From Capitulum mitella (lineage: Eukaryota; Arthropoda; Thecostraca; Pollicipedomorpha; Pollicipedidae): a stretch of 64,000 nt of DNA. Under the pieces are notes generated by a model. The model saw nothing but the letters and a program-made list of their open reading frames with translations, did not search any database and had not been told where the DNA came from. Shown here in pieces: positions 1-12,946 of this stretch. Location of the stretch: assembly GCA_030062745.1 (NCBI GenBank), contig CP099849.1:20235144-20299143 (forward strand), read 5' to 3'. Made by a program: the position numbers and the translations under genes. The first letter of the stretch is position 1. The number at the start of each line of letters is the position of its first letter.

Positions 1-1538
1 ACAAATTCTGGTGGTTTCAATGACCTCAGTTTCCGTGGATTACCTCAAGGCTACCCGGAGGATTATAAATAAACAAGCAGCACAGGGTGACGCGAGTCCG
101 CGCTGCCGCCGAGGAGAACCGTAGCGGCCGAAGCGAGCCAGCTCGTCCCGTCCGCGCCGAGTCAGACCCGACCCACGGCCCGCCCTCCGCGCGAGGCGGA
201 CGACCGAGGCGCGAGGCGAGGTCGAGGAGCGAGGCGAGATTCCGACCCGCCCCCGTCGGCTCGTCCGAGCGCGGGGGGCGTGACCCCTGCCGACCCGCCT
301 GACCCCAGCCGGCGGCCGGCGGGCCCGGCACAGGCGCCGCCGGCCCATCACGGCGAGGCAAGGTAAAAACGCCGCCCGGCGAGCGGCAGGGGACGGGATG
401 GGCATGACCCGGGCCGGGGGATCCCGCCCACTTCCGGCCGTTCGTCAGCACTGACGGGCCCCATCGGGCTATGATTAACCCCCAATGGTCTGGCGGCCAT
501 CGTGTTTTTGTGCCCGGCCCGAGGTTGCGCGACACGCTGTGATTAGTGCACAACGCTCTGCTCGCGCGCCGTGTGAATTATGCGGGCGCGAGGCGACCTC
601 GGCTGGAGGAGGGGGCCGCGCTGTCTGGGGCGCGCGGCTGTGCGTCTGCCCCTGGTCTAGTTGGGCGGTGGCCAGCCGGCGGCCTTCGGCGCAGGAATCT
701 CGGAGGTATGCGAATTTCGCCGAGTCGTGACGCGGCCCGTTGAGAAACTGACCACGAACGCCGAGATTCTACGGTGTAGGACCGCACTCTAGAACAGACG
801 CATCCAGAGAAGGCCGATCATTCCCGACGGGTAATTCGTGCAGAGACTTTGAAGAAAATATGCGATGAAAAAGTTCAATTTGCATTAATGACCCGTTCGA
901 AAATGCTTTCGCACCACCAGCGCCCACCAACGTTTCGACTGCATATCGCTCTCAGGAGCTGGACAGCACGGTGCAGCCATCGCCGATCGCTCTCCGTCCA
1001 GGCTGCTCCTCTCTCACAGGCCGTCCTGACTAGTCCCTGCAACGACTGGCACCTTTCGACGACACCTCCGCAGCCGATCTTCCACCACCAAACCGCGCAA
1101 CCGCGCAGAAACGGCCGCCCACGGCGCGGAGACGGCAGCCGGGGGTTTCCCGTCCTGTTCGGACAGCGTTCCGCCAACGTCTTCTTCTCAGAGGGTGGAC
1201 TCGCCTTTGTTTACATCGCCGAGCTCGCGTGCCTTGGCCGCTCATATCGAACACGCCTGTCTGAAGCCCGCTGCGTTTTTTCCCTCGCTTCCTTATCTGA
1301 ATCTACGCGGACGGCAGTATTGGTGAGCTCGGCATTAAGAATGGACTCCAATTGAATCGATGCCCGCCTGCGTGGAGCAGGCGCCTTTGAAGCCGGACCT
1401 CCGGCGAACAAATACTCGAATGAGTCACGCTCAGGGGCGCGGGAACTCCTCCACAGTTAGGGAGAGGGGGCAAGGAAACATTTTGGGTCATTTTCAAGTC
1501 AGCGACCGCAGGTTCAATGTTAAATTCTAAATAAATTC

Positions 1539-1568
1539 GGGGGGGGGGCGGCAGCCCCCTTGCCCCCG
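1539..1568. repeat. G-run/C-run hairpin tail, possible degraded repeat end
   Basis: A run of G followed by GGCAGCCCCC and then TGCCCCCG can fold back on itself. It closely resembles the motif at 62081-62113 (a G-run, CATAGCCCC, then TGCCCCCGG). Both follow AT-rich sequence. Such tails are common at the ends of small dispersed repeats. Family identity is not established. Confidence 0.3.
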
Positions 1569-4500
1569 TTTCCCACGCCCTTGGCCGCCCTCCATCGCTC
1601 ATCCGAGGAACGGAAAAGCCAGCGGTAGGGCGTCGGCTGGAGTGGCACGTTCTGAGCAGCGAAAACATCGGTTCACGCGGCTTTAATCTAAACCAATTGG
1701 CAGCTTATTGCCTGTCACCGGGCCAACATTTGGTGGAGCTGAGATGGGCCGTGGAGGCGTGCAGAAGGCTGAAAACATCCGAGGAAGCTAAAGGAGGCAA
1801 GCGGATGAATCGCAGAAATCGGAAGTGGCTGGTAATGCGCAAGGGTGGTTTACAAAAAAAATCAGCTGGCAGAAATACGAAAACCAGAGACAAAGAGAGC
1901 GGATTACAGAAGTACGAGAAAGAGGAAATGCAGGAAAGCTCAAAGAATGGGAAGAGGACCCGATAAAGACTACCAGCTGCGTGCCAGCCAACCAGTCTGA
2001 AAAAAATTGGCCTACGCTGGGCTATAAACCAGGCCGGATCTTCTGCGTGAAGCGGCTGCGGGCTTTAGACGTTATCAGAGACAAGCCGGTGATGAAGAGA
2101 GCTTCCGCGCGAGCGGCGAACTTCCAGCCCGGGCTCGCGTTTAACGCAGCTCTCCGGCGCCGGTCGATGATACCGCCGGCAGATAAACAGACGGCGGTGC
2201 TCTGCCAGGCAATCAAGAAAACTAATTTCGAGCGACGAAGAACTGCTTATCAGAATATGGGTCTGGTGGACCTGCTTTCCTTCGTGGGGACATCACATAC
2301 ATTTTATGATGAAGCGAAGAAACGGGGAATTTGAAGTGAGTCATAACACCAACTCTCTTTCATCGCGGACCCGTCGTGGCCTTTGAATCGTTGCCGAATT
2401 GAATCGCGTAGCCCCTCACAGCCTGGTACCGTTTGACCGAGTAAGTTTATCACGTGCCCTGAAAGGAAACGCTCGGCTCTCCGCCGACAGCCAAGCAGCT
2501 CGGATAGTGCGCCGACACGGCGAGCGACATCGAGCCGTGGATTCCGCCTGCGTCGCCGCCGACGGGGTCGGAGCGGCGGCCGTCGGATCGGACGGGCGCG
2601 GACCGGTGCCGACTGACTCACGTCGGCTCAGGCTGCGTCGGCCTCGGCCGGACCGGGGCCGGCCGGGCGCCGTCCCGAGCTGAGAGCTGTCGAGCTCAGC
2701 TCGCCGCCGCCGAAAGGCGACAACAGGCGCAGCAGATAACGAGTCACGTGCGCAGACACTCCGTCAGGCAAACAGGGCCAGTGCCCTGCCTACTGAACAG
2801 TTGGTTGGGCAAGGCCTCACCATCTCGGTAAATGATGGAGACCTTTCCATGAAAACTCCAGTTTGAAACAGATAAAAATATAACGTAATGTAACTGCAAA
2901 ATCTGGCTGATTCCTTGCCAAGCTGTCTCAGATCCAATGAGGAAAACTAAATTGAGGTCGGATAGAGTTAGTTTGTCTTCCTTCTGTCAATACTGGCGAC
3001 CATTTCCAGCTGGTCATACAAACTTAGTGTGTGGCCAGCCCTGTTTAAGGACCAAACTTAGTGTGTCCTCCTGCGATGACAGGAGCGATGAAACTCAGCG
3101 CTGTCACAGCCAGTAAATCCTTGCGTGAGAAAGGCCCCTACAGTGGCGTAGTTTCCACGTTTAGGTCAAACAGCCTCGCTTTGTATTAACACACATCAGG
3201 AGACAAACGGCGATAGTTTCCAAAGGCCAAGCGCACTCTCAAATGACGCCGGCGCCAGGAGACGACCGAGCCCGAGTCTCAGGTCGGCCATAACATCAAA
3301 GGGCGCCGGAAGCGCGTCAGTCTGACCGTGACGAGCCGAGCCTCCACCGCCCTGGCACCCACTCCGTCAAGCCTAACCACCCGCCGAGGCCGGCGCCGGC
3401 GCCGTATCTGAGCCTGCACCGTCACTTAATGAATCTGTTTTCTTATGACCCCACCACTTAGCGCAGCCGGCTTACGGCGCGGTTCGGGGCTCATTAGCCC
3501 GACTCAGTGACATGATACATGTGGCTCCCGCGGCTGGCCGGCCTGCCCGCCCGTCAGGCGGCCTCTATTTGGCCTTTTGCGGCGCAGCGGCGACGAACGG
3601 CGCCAGCACCCTCTCAGCTCGCTATGCATATTCGCGCGGCAAGAAATGACAGCTCCCAACGCCGGCTCATCTCCATAAATTCGCACGGCTATTTAAATCG
3701 CCAAAGTCTAGGTCGAGCGCGGCGGGAGCGTCAGCGGAATTTCGCGCCGACAAAACAGCGCCGAGCGGCCAGCCGCCGCCCGCCGCCCGCCTGGGGTCGA
3801 GGTCGCCGCGCCCCGTCGCGGTGACATCAGCCACCAAGACGGGCTGAAGCTGATGACGTCACCTCAGCTCGAGGGGTCGGCGAGGTGGTGTGAATTTCTT
3901 CCGCAGCCAGAGGTCACATTTAATCCGCTGTCGTGTTCTGCTGCGGGCCTGCCTTCTTCAAGGAACAGCGAACATCACGAGACCAAGTGGCCCATCGCCC
4001 TGCAGAGGAACTCTCAACCAAAGAACGCCTCCATCAGCCGAGGGGCGCTGGACACGAGGTGTCGGCCATGGAGCAAGCGATCGACGACCGATCCCAGTGC
4101 GTGTTGCAAAGATGAATGTGGAATGACCTGATCTGAATGACCTGCTCAGAATGACCCGTCTGACCCCATCCTGTCTCCTCTTGAGGTTCAAGGGGCAGCA
4201 ACCGCCGCACCTTGAACAGGCTCAGGCAGCTCAATACATCTCCGCTGCAAACTCGGCACACCTCATCTTTTTTAGCCTCTCCCATGAACGCTCCACGACT
4301 GCTCATCTGTCGCACCGCAAACAAACCTTACACCTGCTCGCTGTCAACTCGGCAATGAGTCGGCATGAGCTCTGGGGTCGTGCGGTAGACGCTCTCACAG
4401 CCCGCAGACGCCAGACTGCTCCGTCCGGTTGGCTGCAGCCGAAGCGGTACGGCCACTCCTGTCCAGCGTCCGTGACACCATCAGAATGCCACGGTGGCCA

Positions 4501-4827
4501 TGTCTGAGATGAGCGGCACCCGGCACGGTCACGTGGGCGTCACGCGGCGCGTCACGGGGAACGCACCGGCCGGGTCGGTCCGAGGGTGGTCCGGCGGCCG
4601 TGGTCTGTGACTTGCACCCCGTGCACGTGCACGCGACGCTCGGCAAGGAGCCCAGCAGAGCCGAGCCGAGCCGCCGGCTCAGTCGCCGCCTCCACGGCTC
4701 GGAGAAGTTTGGACGCCGCCGCCGGGAGCCGGCGGGATCGGCAACTTTGTGTGACGCCAGCGGAATGTGTTTAAAGCGAGCCGTCGTAGGCCGGGGGAGG
4801 GGGGACGGCAGATGATGGTCGGGACGT

Positions 4828-4828
4828 T

Positions 4829-4865
<37 letters not shown>

Positions 4866-4867
4866 GG
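4828..4867. repeat. Compound (GTC)n(GGC)n microsatellite
   Basis: About five GTC triplets pass directly into about eight GGC triplets. On the minus strand this gives an apparent polyproline/polythreonine open frame. That frame is an artefact of triplet repetition, since no domain flanks it. Confidence 0.85.
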
Positions 4868-6939
4868 CTGGGCAGCGTATAAACTGCGTGCGCTGCCGGC
4901 GGGAAGCGACAACCAACGGCGCGGAACAGGCTGTCTTTACGGGACGGCGGGGCATAAACGCAGTCCGCTGACGCCAGGAAACGATCACCAGCGGCACAGG
5001 GAAAGCCGTCTCCATGCGAAGTCCGCGGTATAATCGTCGGCCGCTGCCAGGTACCGGCATGCGACGATGACAGCGTCATGGCCGAGACGCAGTAACGGCG
5101 AAACGGCGCCGGAGGAGGACCATCTTCGCCGCCGATCTCATCTCCATCGGAGATCAACTGCGGTCAGGATCTGCAGCACGGCGAATCCGCATTCTTTGAG
5201 GGGCGAGTGATACGAAAAAACGCTTGAGAAAAGATGTGGGTTTGAGATTTTAAGTGTTTTGCAGAACAGAACGGGAGGCTTTAGTGATCGCAACCTGCAC
5301 TTGGCGATGTGCCGAGTTCGCAGTCGAGCTGGCTGCATAAGCTTTGAAAGCTCATTTGATGGGGCATTTCGCAGCATTTTAACGCCGTAAACCTTCATGA
5401 CGGTAGAGGGGCAGGGGAATTGCTTGTTACGCAGAAGGTGTGAACTGAACCTCGTTAATCCGACACCCACGCAACTGGCTAAGGCACTGACGAAGATATT
5501 GAGATAAAGAAGATGGTGAGCGTGGCGAAAAGTAAACAGCACGGACTGTAGTGACTGGGGGTCATGAACGAAGAGTTTATAAATAATCCCTTGCTGAAAA
5601 CACGTCCGACGAAGCGAGAGTGGCAGATCGCGTTAGCACGGCGCGGTAGATTACATATCGTCGACTGAATTAAAGTGGCGTTAAGGACCACTTTGCCTGG
5701 CACGCACCGAAATGGCCGCTATGATGAGCAAACTCTGGAACATTACAACAGTTTCCGCGCCAGTGGCACTGGCAAACGAGCACACCACGTAAAATGCTGA
5801 GGCCTAAATTGCACGGGAGGCTCCTGACTCTAAATTCCTCGCCCGGGTTTTATCGGAGCAGCTGTCTGCTCGACGGCACGTGGGCCGCTCGAATCGCTTC
5901 AGAGCCGGTAGCCTGGAGCCGGGGTCTCGAGGCGCCGGCGTCTCTAGTCTCGGCGACAGCTGCCGGCTCGGGCTCCGCGCCGATCCCCCACGAGAGCGGC
6001 AGAAGCCTCGGCCCGCGCCGCGAGCGCGTGAATGGCTGCTGGCGCAGAAATTACACAGCCGGCCGGCCGGCGGCGTCCACAGCCGCCACCCTCTCCCCCT
6101 CCCCGGCGCCCGTGCCACCTGCACTGCCCCGAGACGTGCAGCCGCGGCCGGCGGAGATCGGCTAATCGCCGGGGTAGTTTGGAGCGCCGCAGTGTGTTTG
6201 CACCGTGACGTTTACGACTCGGTGGTGACGAGACCGTGACGGCGCGGCGGCAAAAATTTTCCACTCCTGGTCCAGCTCTGAGATCGCTCGGCGGCGTTAG
6301 TCGCGGCGGTAAGAAGGTCAGCACGTTTCGTGGAAGGAAGGTGCTGACAGCGCGGGTGTCTTGTCTGGGCCGCCGACACCCCTGGGTCCCCAGCCGAGCC
6401 GACGCCCGCTGATGACGCGGCTGGGGTCAGTCGGAGGGACAGACGGCGCTGTGGAGCGACGGCGGCTGCCCTGTCACGTGCCGCCTGCCGTGGGACGACG
6501 CGTCCGGGAGCCGCGCTGGAATGTATCGTGACTGAACTCGGGGCATTGCGGATCGTTCACTGCCGCGCCGGGAATCGCACCAGGGGTATCAAAGGTCGTA
6601 CTGTTGCGCATCGAGGATTTCGCAGTGGTGTGTTGGAGATAATACAGAAGCATACCGGACACCGTACCGTTAGGAATCGTGGCTGTGCTTTGTGGCATCG
6701 GGGATTACTGTACTGCAAAGTGTGGGAGGATAGACGATTACGAGTTGTTGGATTTGTGTCGTGGCCAGTCCGGATGACACAAGGCCGCCGCGAAGGCCGC
6801 GCTGCGACGCCGAATGTCCTTCAAACGTTACGGTGGCAGCCACAGAAGCTGGCCAGAGGCCGGAACCCGCCAGGTTGGAGGCGTCATCGCGTGAGAGCAC
6901 TGCCCCCAGCAGCGCCCTAATACAGCACGTAACCCATCC

Positions 6940-7345
6940 GGAGCACTGGAGACTTGAGCGCAACTGTTCTGGAGCTGGATACTCGGACATAATTGCTCTG
7001 GAACTGGATATGCCGACAAAATAAGTCTGCGCTAAACACTCGCACACAACTGCTTCGAATCCGGGACGCGCCCAATATTTTTTTTAGGGGGCCCGAAGCT
7101 CAGTGTGAACTAAAATCATACCAAAACCGCCTGCTGGGAAGACGATGTGCGGTGGTTTTCACAAAAATGAGGGCCTGGGGGCCCCCTTCGGTTGCGCTGG
7201 TGCTTTGAGCATTAGATGCTTGTCACAGTATCGATTTCTCTAGACGCTGGATTGCTCTGGACTCTGGCTTTGCGAACAAAATTACTCTGAGCGCTGGATA
7301 CACGGGCACAATTTCTCTGGACGCTAGATACCCCGTCACAGTTGC
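6940..7345. repeat. Degenerate 30-bp tandem repeat, interrupted
   Basis: The unit is about 30 bp and contains CTCTGGANCTGGATAC followed by a GNCANAATT-like segment. Copies occupy about 6940-7055 and 7205-7345. The 149 bp between them are unrelated and include a T-run with GGGGGCCCGAAG and, further on, GGGGGCCCCCTTCGG, so they may be an insertion. Confidence 0.6.
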
Positions 7346-10300
7346 TCCGCGGCGGGTGCAGAAAGATACCCACGGTAATCTCAGAGCTTCTCATTCCGGT
7401 CTACGACGCCCCTGTGGGCGTCGAAGGGCTTCCATGCATTTTGCACAATCCGAGACAGAAGCCATGCTATTCCTAAAACAACGCCAATATCCATCGACAC
7501 CCGCCCAGCAGGCCTTCGGCCGACGTCTCGGCATCCGCTGCCGTGGCAGCAGTGCCTCACCTTGGCGGAATTTACAGGCAAGCGGCTCACGTATCTCTCT
7601 CAACAGAACAACATCCGGCAGCGCCGTACTCAGCAGCGCCGTAAACACATCGATTATTGGAGCGCGGCGGGGCGGCTTTTATTTAGTGGTCCGCAGGAGG
7701 CGCGTACCGCTGTGTTTTGTGACCTATGCTTCGAACGGCTCATTACGAAAGAAATGGAGCGAAATTCGTGAGTGATAGCTTTTTGTTCCTGGTGATGTGC
7801 TGACATTTAAGATAACTTCCTAGGGAAGGGGCAGTGTTTTAACTGAAGTGATGACCACTCAGTTTGAAAACCTTTCAAGCATATCAATAACCCTGAGCGC
7901 TGAGTCAATATAAGCGACGACAATCACTGCAGAGAGTCACCTATTTGTTTTACAGTTTTTGTCCTCCTCGGCCGCGGTGATGATAGCACCAGCATAGAGC
8001 GTTTTTCGCCCAAATAAACTTCAATCCAAACGTAGCGTAAACTCTGACACAAGAACATTGGCATGGTGAAACAGCGTTTGAATTGAAGCCATACGCATTT
8101 TTAGTAAAACAAAATTAGAAACAGATGATTCAGGGGAAGTGGGAAGAAATACTAGCAGGATATATAAGATCTTGCTCGCTGGTACCAATTAGTGACAAAC
8201 ACGACAAACTTTCCGAAAATAACGACGGAACTTTGGGAAGAAATGATCAAATACAGCGGTCCAGCGTGCCACAACGACTCGACAGCCCGCGCGGACTGAG
8301 GAGTTCGCTTAAAGTTGAGAAATTCACCTTCTGTTTTGGCGAGTCCTGAAAAGATTTTCTGCCTATGACATTGGCCGCCACATGTAAATCTAGGCAAATG
8401 GTGCCGGAAGATTGAAAAACAATCGTTTACGGCATCCATTTTTGATCCAGAAAGGTTGAACCACTAAAATATCCGGCACTTTCGAGAACAACAACAATAA
8501 ACGAAAAGAAATTCGGCATGTTAATTCGAATCACGTCCGGAACATTTACCCAGTGTTCCGTAAAAAAGACGCTGCGGAAATGGAAGCAGAATAGAAATGC
8601 TGCGGCGCAACAGCGTGCAACCGTGGACTAGCAGCGCCAGACCGCCAAGGCTGTAGAGTCACCGGGTGCACTTATGGAAAGGTACGTCACATTCGGCTTG
8701 TAAGCTCAATCAAGATAGCGATATTGGCAGTGCAAAAGCAATGTGTGGACATGGAAAACTGATGCCGTGGGAATTTCGCCTGCTGAAGTAAAAAGACTCG
8801 CGGTAAAGCCAACTGCTGTTCGGTTTTAGCGTCTCAACTTCGGAAACCCTTATATTTTCGGCTCTGACACATCATAACACATTCCTTGAGCGGCAAAGTT
8901 TTTTTCGAAATCTTGACGAACCGAACTTTGAAGAGAAGCGCGATCAATACCACCATCCCAACCGGGCCGAGCCAGGGCAACATCATGGAGTCGGACCAGC
9001 TAATTGTAATGCTCTGCTTGTAATCCGAGCGCAGGAATGCAACCGCGCCGCGGCCGACGCGACATGGGGCTTTCCATCGCCGCGCCGGCTGAACTCTCCA
9101 GTCACCGAATACCACTTAGGCACGGGCCCCACGCCCAAGCCGGCCCGGACATAATCTATTGCGCCACAAGAGGCACACAAAAAGCACCGATACGATCTGG
9201 TCCGCGCCGCTCGGCAGCAACAGAGCAGACCGGGAGAGGCGGCGACTCCGCGGCCATGGTCCAGGACAGCCGGGACTGGTCCCAACAATGCACCCCGGGC
9301 CGGACAGTCGGGAGGGACCCAGCCGCGCCGGCGGGCCCCGGGCGGCGCGCGCGCGGGTGGGCCCGCGGGTCCCGCGCCGGCTGGCCGGTGGCGTGCGTCG
9401 GCGGGACACCTGGGTGGGACGGCCGTCACCGGGACGGGTTTACGGGGCCGGCCGGTCGGGCCCCGACCGGCGCTCCCCGCAATTACGGGCGAGCCGGGCT
9501 GCGCCGCGGGGCGCGGCCGCCGCGCCCGCCTGCGGTAGGTCAGCCGGGCCCGGAATGCCGTCGCCGGGGAAAAGACAGGTGACCGATTGCCGCGTGTTTA
9601 TGCGCGCCAATTAGGGCCGAGAACGCGTCATCCGGCGGGCAGCGCCGCGTCGCGTCTGCGGCGGCCGGCTGCCGGGCGCAATTAGCCGCATGCGACCGCC
9701 GGACAAGACGCCGCCGCCCGCTGTATTAAAAAAGCTCGGCTGATTTACATAGCCGTCGCCCAGGGGGTCGGAAATTACCGGGTTCGAGCCGAGCGCAATG
9801 GCCATGCACGGAGCATCCATGTGCGGATCAAACGCCGGGCTACCTGATTTATCGCAATCTAAATTTAAATGCGAAATTATGTCGGCTGTTCGTGCGCTGT
9901 TATCTCGCCGAGTTAATTAAAGTGTCGTGATCAACACTATGTATGCATCAATCGTTTGTGGGGGGGACGACCGCCGAACTGTTTGAGGAGGACTGCGGGC
10001 ATCGTCGGCGCGCGGCAGCCGCGCGAGCGGACCGAGCCGCGCGTGGCGTGACCGTCCGGCCGCAGCCGGCCGCCGCCGACCATTTGACAAACGTCAGCGA
10101 CGGGGCAACGCTGCGTCCGCGGCGGACAGCTCGGCCGAGCGCCGGCGCCGATCGCCGAATTAGCGAGCACGCGACGGCCCGCTTCTGGGAAGAAGCTTTC
10201 ACCCGCGCCGTCCCCCGGCGGCCGGCGCCCCCCCCCCTCCGACCGGTATCCGGCCCGACCACTTCCGACCGATTCTGTCGCCGGGCGCCGGCAAAGCGCC

Positions 10301-12245
10301 ACACCGGCCGTCCACGCAGCGCGCTTCAGTACGGTCGGTCGCTGACAGCCGCAGCGCGTGGGGGCAAGCCTTCCACTCCCGCCCCCCGCAGCGGGGACGG
10401 CGACTCGATGGAGTCATTACATACCGCCGCCTGCCGGGGGGTCCGAGAGGGACCGGCCGAGGTACAGGGGGGGGGACTGGAGGTGGTCGGTGCTGGCATG
10501 ACGGGGGGCAAACCACGACTGGAATGAAGCGCACGATTGAGCGGGGCTGGCGCAGGTGCCCGGGCCCAGGCGGCGCCGGACACCGTCGGTCGGCCGTTGC
10601 GGGACCGATTTGACTAGCTCGTCGGCTGGCGTCACAGACGGCCGAGTCCGATTACCTGCTAAGCGCGACCTTGCCGCTACCGCCGCTGTTTCGGAGGCCG
10701 ACAGCTCGTTTCAGGGGTTCGCGATTGAGACATCCAGCCCGCTGTGTGTTTTCCGGACGAATCGTCAGTCGTCGGGCCGGACCTTTCACTGCCCACGCAA
10801 GTCAAACGTGTCCCGTCAACCGACACCGCACGCGGAGTTTCTGCCAGCCGCAAGCGACAAGACACGGCAAACTCAACCCCGGCGAAATCCCAACCACAGC
10901 GCGGTTATTTGCGCTGGGAAACCCAGTCCGACCATCTGCACCTGGATCTGGCGGCGCTGGCCGGCCGGCTCCGGTAGGAGGACGCGTGCCAGCGCCGCCG
11001 TCCAGAGACAGCGTCACAATAGCCGGCCTCCCCCGCCGCGTCGCCCTTACCACAACAAAACGAGCGCCGCGGGAACAGGACGGGTGATCACTTGTCCCTG
11101 AACGGCCAGATGCGGCGATACGCGCGAGCTCTGGGAACCTGGATGAATGGGATCCTGAAATCGACGCAACGTCGGGACGGTTTGTTAGGCTTCTGGGTCT
11201 TTTTTGCGGCTGGTTTTGCTCAACAGCCATCAACAGGCCATTTGATATCGGCTTACTGGAGCTGAGGACGGCCTTAAAATGACGTCCATTGAGATAAATG
11301 GTTGACATGGCCCATGACTCCTTGGGTTTAGAGACGGTTTCCATGGAGATTAATGGCCAACATGGCCACTATTTCCTCTGCGGTACGTTCGCTCCACGAC
11401 GCGAAAGCCACAAGGCGCCAGTCGTGCTGGCCCCAGATCCCGACACGCCCCAACTGCAACGCTTTTAAGCGGTTCAACACCAAGCGAAGAGCCACTCGGC
11501 GACGACGGGAGCGCGTCTCGGCTCGAAAGTCACGGCCGATGACAACCGAGAACCACTTCTCCGACGCCACGGCCGACTGCGCCCGGCGGCTTCCGTCGAG
11601 CACGGCAGCGACGGCCGACGCCCAGAGAAACGTTCCGATTACGAGGGTGCGCCGCCCCCGGGACCGACCGACAGGAGCGCCATCGACCTGCGACAACGCC
11701 GCGCGCCCCGGGGGCGGCCGTCCAAACACGGCCGCTCGAGTGTTTGCCGGGTCAGGCGCGGGTCAGCGGCGGCCGCCGGTCCCCGGGCCGTACCGCGGAC
11801 AAAGGAAGTCAATCAGCGGCCGGCGGCCGGCCGTCGCCGCCGCCGCCCGGCCGCCGCGCCACGTAATTCCATCGCGCCGGCCGCCGGCGGGCCGCCTTTC
11901 AGGCCGACTGCCGCGAAAGCCGCGCACAATGGCCGCGCGGCGGCGGAGCAACAGCGGCGGGGCGTACTCGGCTGGGACCAATGCGCGAACTTTTCCCGTT
12001 CAGTAACCTGGGGCGGCGACGTCTCTCGGCAAGTTCCGAACAGCCCAGTTGCGCAAGTCCGGTTGGATTCATTTTCATTCATTCATTCATTCGGTCCGAG
12101 TGCATCGTACACTTTGACAATAGTTTTTCAGCCATTGACGTAGTAAGATGACACGCAAAATGAGACCGCTTAACTCTCCACCGACTGCATACGTTACACG
12201 ACGTTACAAGCGGAGCGCTCCGCGGAGGAGGCCGCGCGCACTAAC
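7346..12245. other. Non-coding sequence, probably the intron that follows the large glypican exon
   Basis: The donor of the glypican exon lies at 12244-12245 on the minus strand, so this sequence begins the next intron. I looked for the expected continuation in phase 0: an RCG-type cysteine, an FW..LP helix, a CWNG motif and a hydrophobic GPI signal. None could be recognised. A hydrophobic stretch on the minus strand near 8.9-9.0 kb is followed by a long polar tail, unlike a GPI signal. A short ATTC repeat lies at about 12070-12092. Confidence 0.5.
12070..12092. repeat. (ATTC)n microsatellite
   Basis: There are about five tandem ATTC units, the first slightly imperfect, in the intron about 150 bp downstream of the large glypican exon on the minus strand. 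Confidence 0.8.
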
Positions 12246-12946
12246 CTCCTGCTGCAGCTGCGCGCGGTTGTTCCAGACGAGCATCATCGCCTCCGATATG
12301 TTCATGTACATCTTGAAGAGGTGGCTCTTGACGTTGTTGCTCTGCTGCAGCGAGGTGGCCAGCCGCTGCAGCACGCCCACGTAGTTGGACCAGGTCTGCG
12401 AGAGCGTCGACAGCGGCGCCATGCAGCCGCGCATCACGTTGAAGCAGAGGCCGGTGCACGGCTGCACCTCGGCCAGCCGGCGGCAGACCGAGCAGTAGCT
12501 GAGCTTCGTCAGCGCCTCGTAGCACGACTCCGAGTACTCGAACTCGGTGGTCGTGTTGAGCACCTCCACGCCGACGTACAGCGACTGCAGGTAGAACTTG
12601 GCCACGCCGAACGTGCGCAGGATCTTCTCCTTCATGCGGAATGGCGCGTCGCGGAAGGGACGCAGCTCCTGGCGCTTGCGGCGCAGGCAGGAGGCGAACG
12701 TCTCGTTGAGCGCCGGCTCGGCCCGGTGCACGGCGTCCGTGTACGACACCACGAACAGGTCGTCGAAGAAGACGGTGAGCGCCTCCTCCAGCTCGGGGTC
12801 GGACAGCTGGCTCTGGAAGTACTTCCCGAAGCTGGCGAACAGCGTCTGAATGGGCTCCTGCGCCAGGCTGGCGCTGTCCTGGTTGTGCTCGCTGAGCGTG
12901 GCCGCCGTCGACTCCCGCGCCGAGTGGATCAGCATCAGGATCGTGT
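12246..12946 (-). CDS. dally: Glypican, large internal exon (N-terminal cysteine-rich domain), partial gene
   Basis: This exon encodes most of the core domain of a glypican, a GPI-anchored heparan sulfate proteoglycan that acts at the cell surface as a co-receptor for Wnt, Hedgehog, BMP and FGF signals (family knowledge). It is 701 bp, two bases plus 233 codons. On the minus strand it follows a pyrimidine-rich acceptor (TGTCCGTTTCAG) and ends at a donor GAG|GTTAGT, leaving phase 0. Seven cysteines, at exon residues 86, 141, 151, 154, 163, 167 and 174, match glypican spacing, with the hallmark NVMRGC at 169-174 and SYCSVC at 149-154. N-glycosylation sequons lie at 80 (NET), 130 (NTT) and 215 (NIS); VEVLNTT recalls EVINTT of vertebrate GPC3/5. 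That site and FFDDLF at 59-64 favour the GPC3/5/Dally class over GPC4/Dlp. The symbol is therefore class-level inference. About 97% of third positions are G or C. No frameshift or stop interrupts it. Confidence 0.93.

Larger units (their letters stand above)
1..6939. other. Non-coding sequence, probably intron or flank 3' of the large glypican exon
   Basis: I see no supported exon here on either strand. Open frames up to about 220 codons exist, for example antisense to the triplet run near 4.8 kb, but they are arginine/proline-rich and lack the G/C third-position bias of the glypican exons. The region holds a G-rich hairpin tail near 1.54 kb and a GTC/GGC triplet run. Missing 3' glypican exons could be short and overlooked. 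Confidence 0.5.

Noticed and set aside
4395..5060. 221-codon minus-strand frame with polyarginine
   Set aside because: Driven by the GTC/GGC triplet run; no homology recognised.
7048..7062. GCTTCGAATCCGG resembling a tRNA or SINE B box
   Set aside because: It is part of the degenerate 30-bp repeat and lacks an A box or acceptor stem.
8834..9115. Minus-strand hydrophobic segment considered as the glypican GPI signal
   Set aside because: A long polar tail follows the hydrophobic stretch, whereas a GPI signal ends at or near it; codon use does not match.
9779..9790. GGTTCGAGCC resembling a tRNA B box
   Set aside because: No A box at the right distance and no cloverleaf could be drawn.
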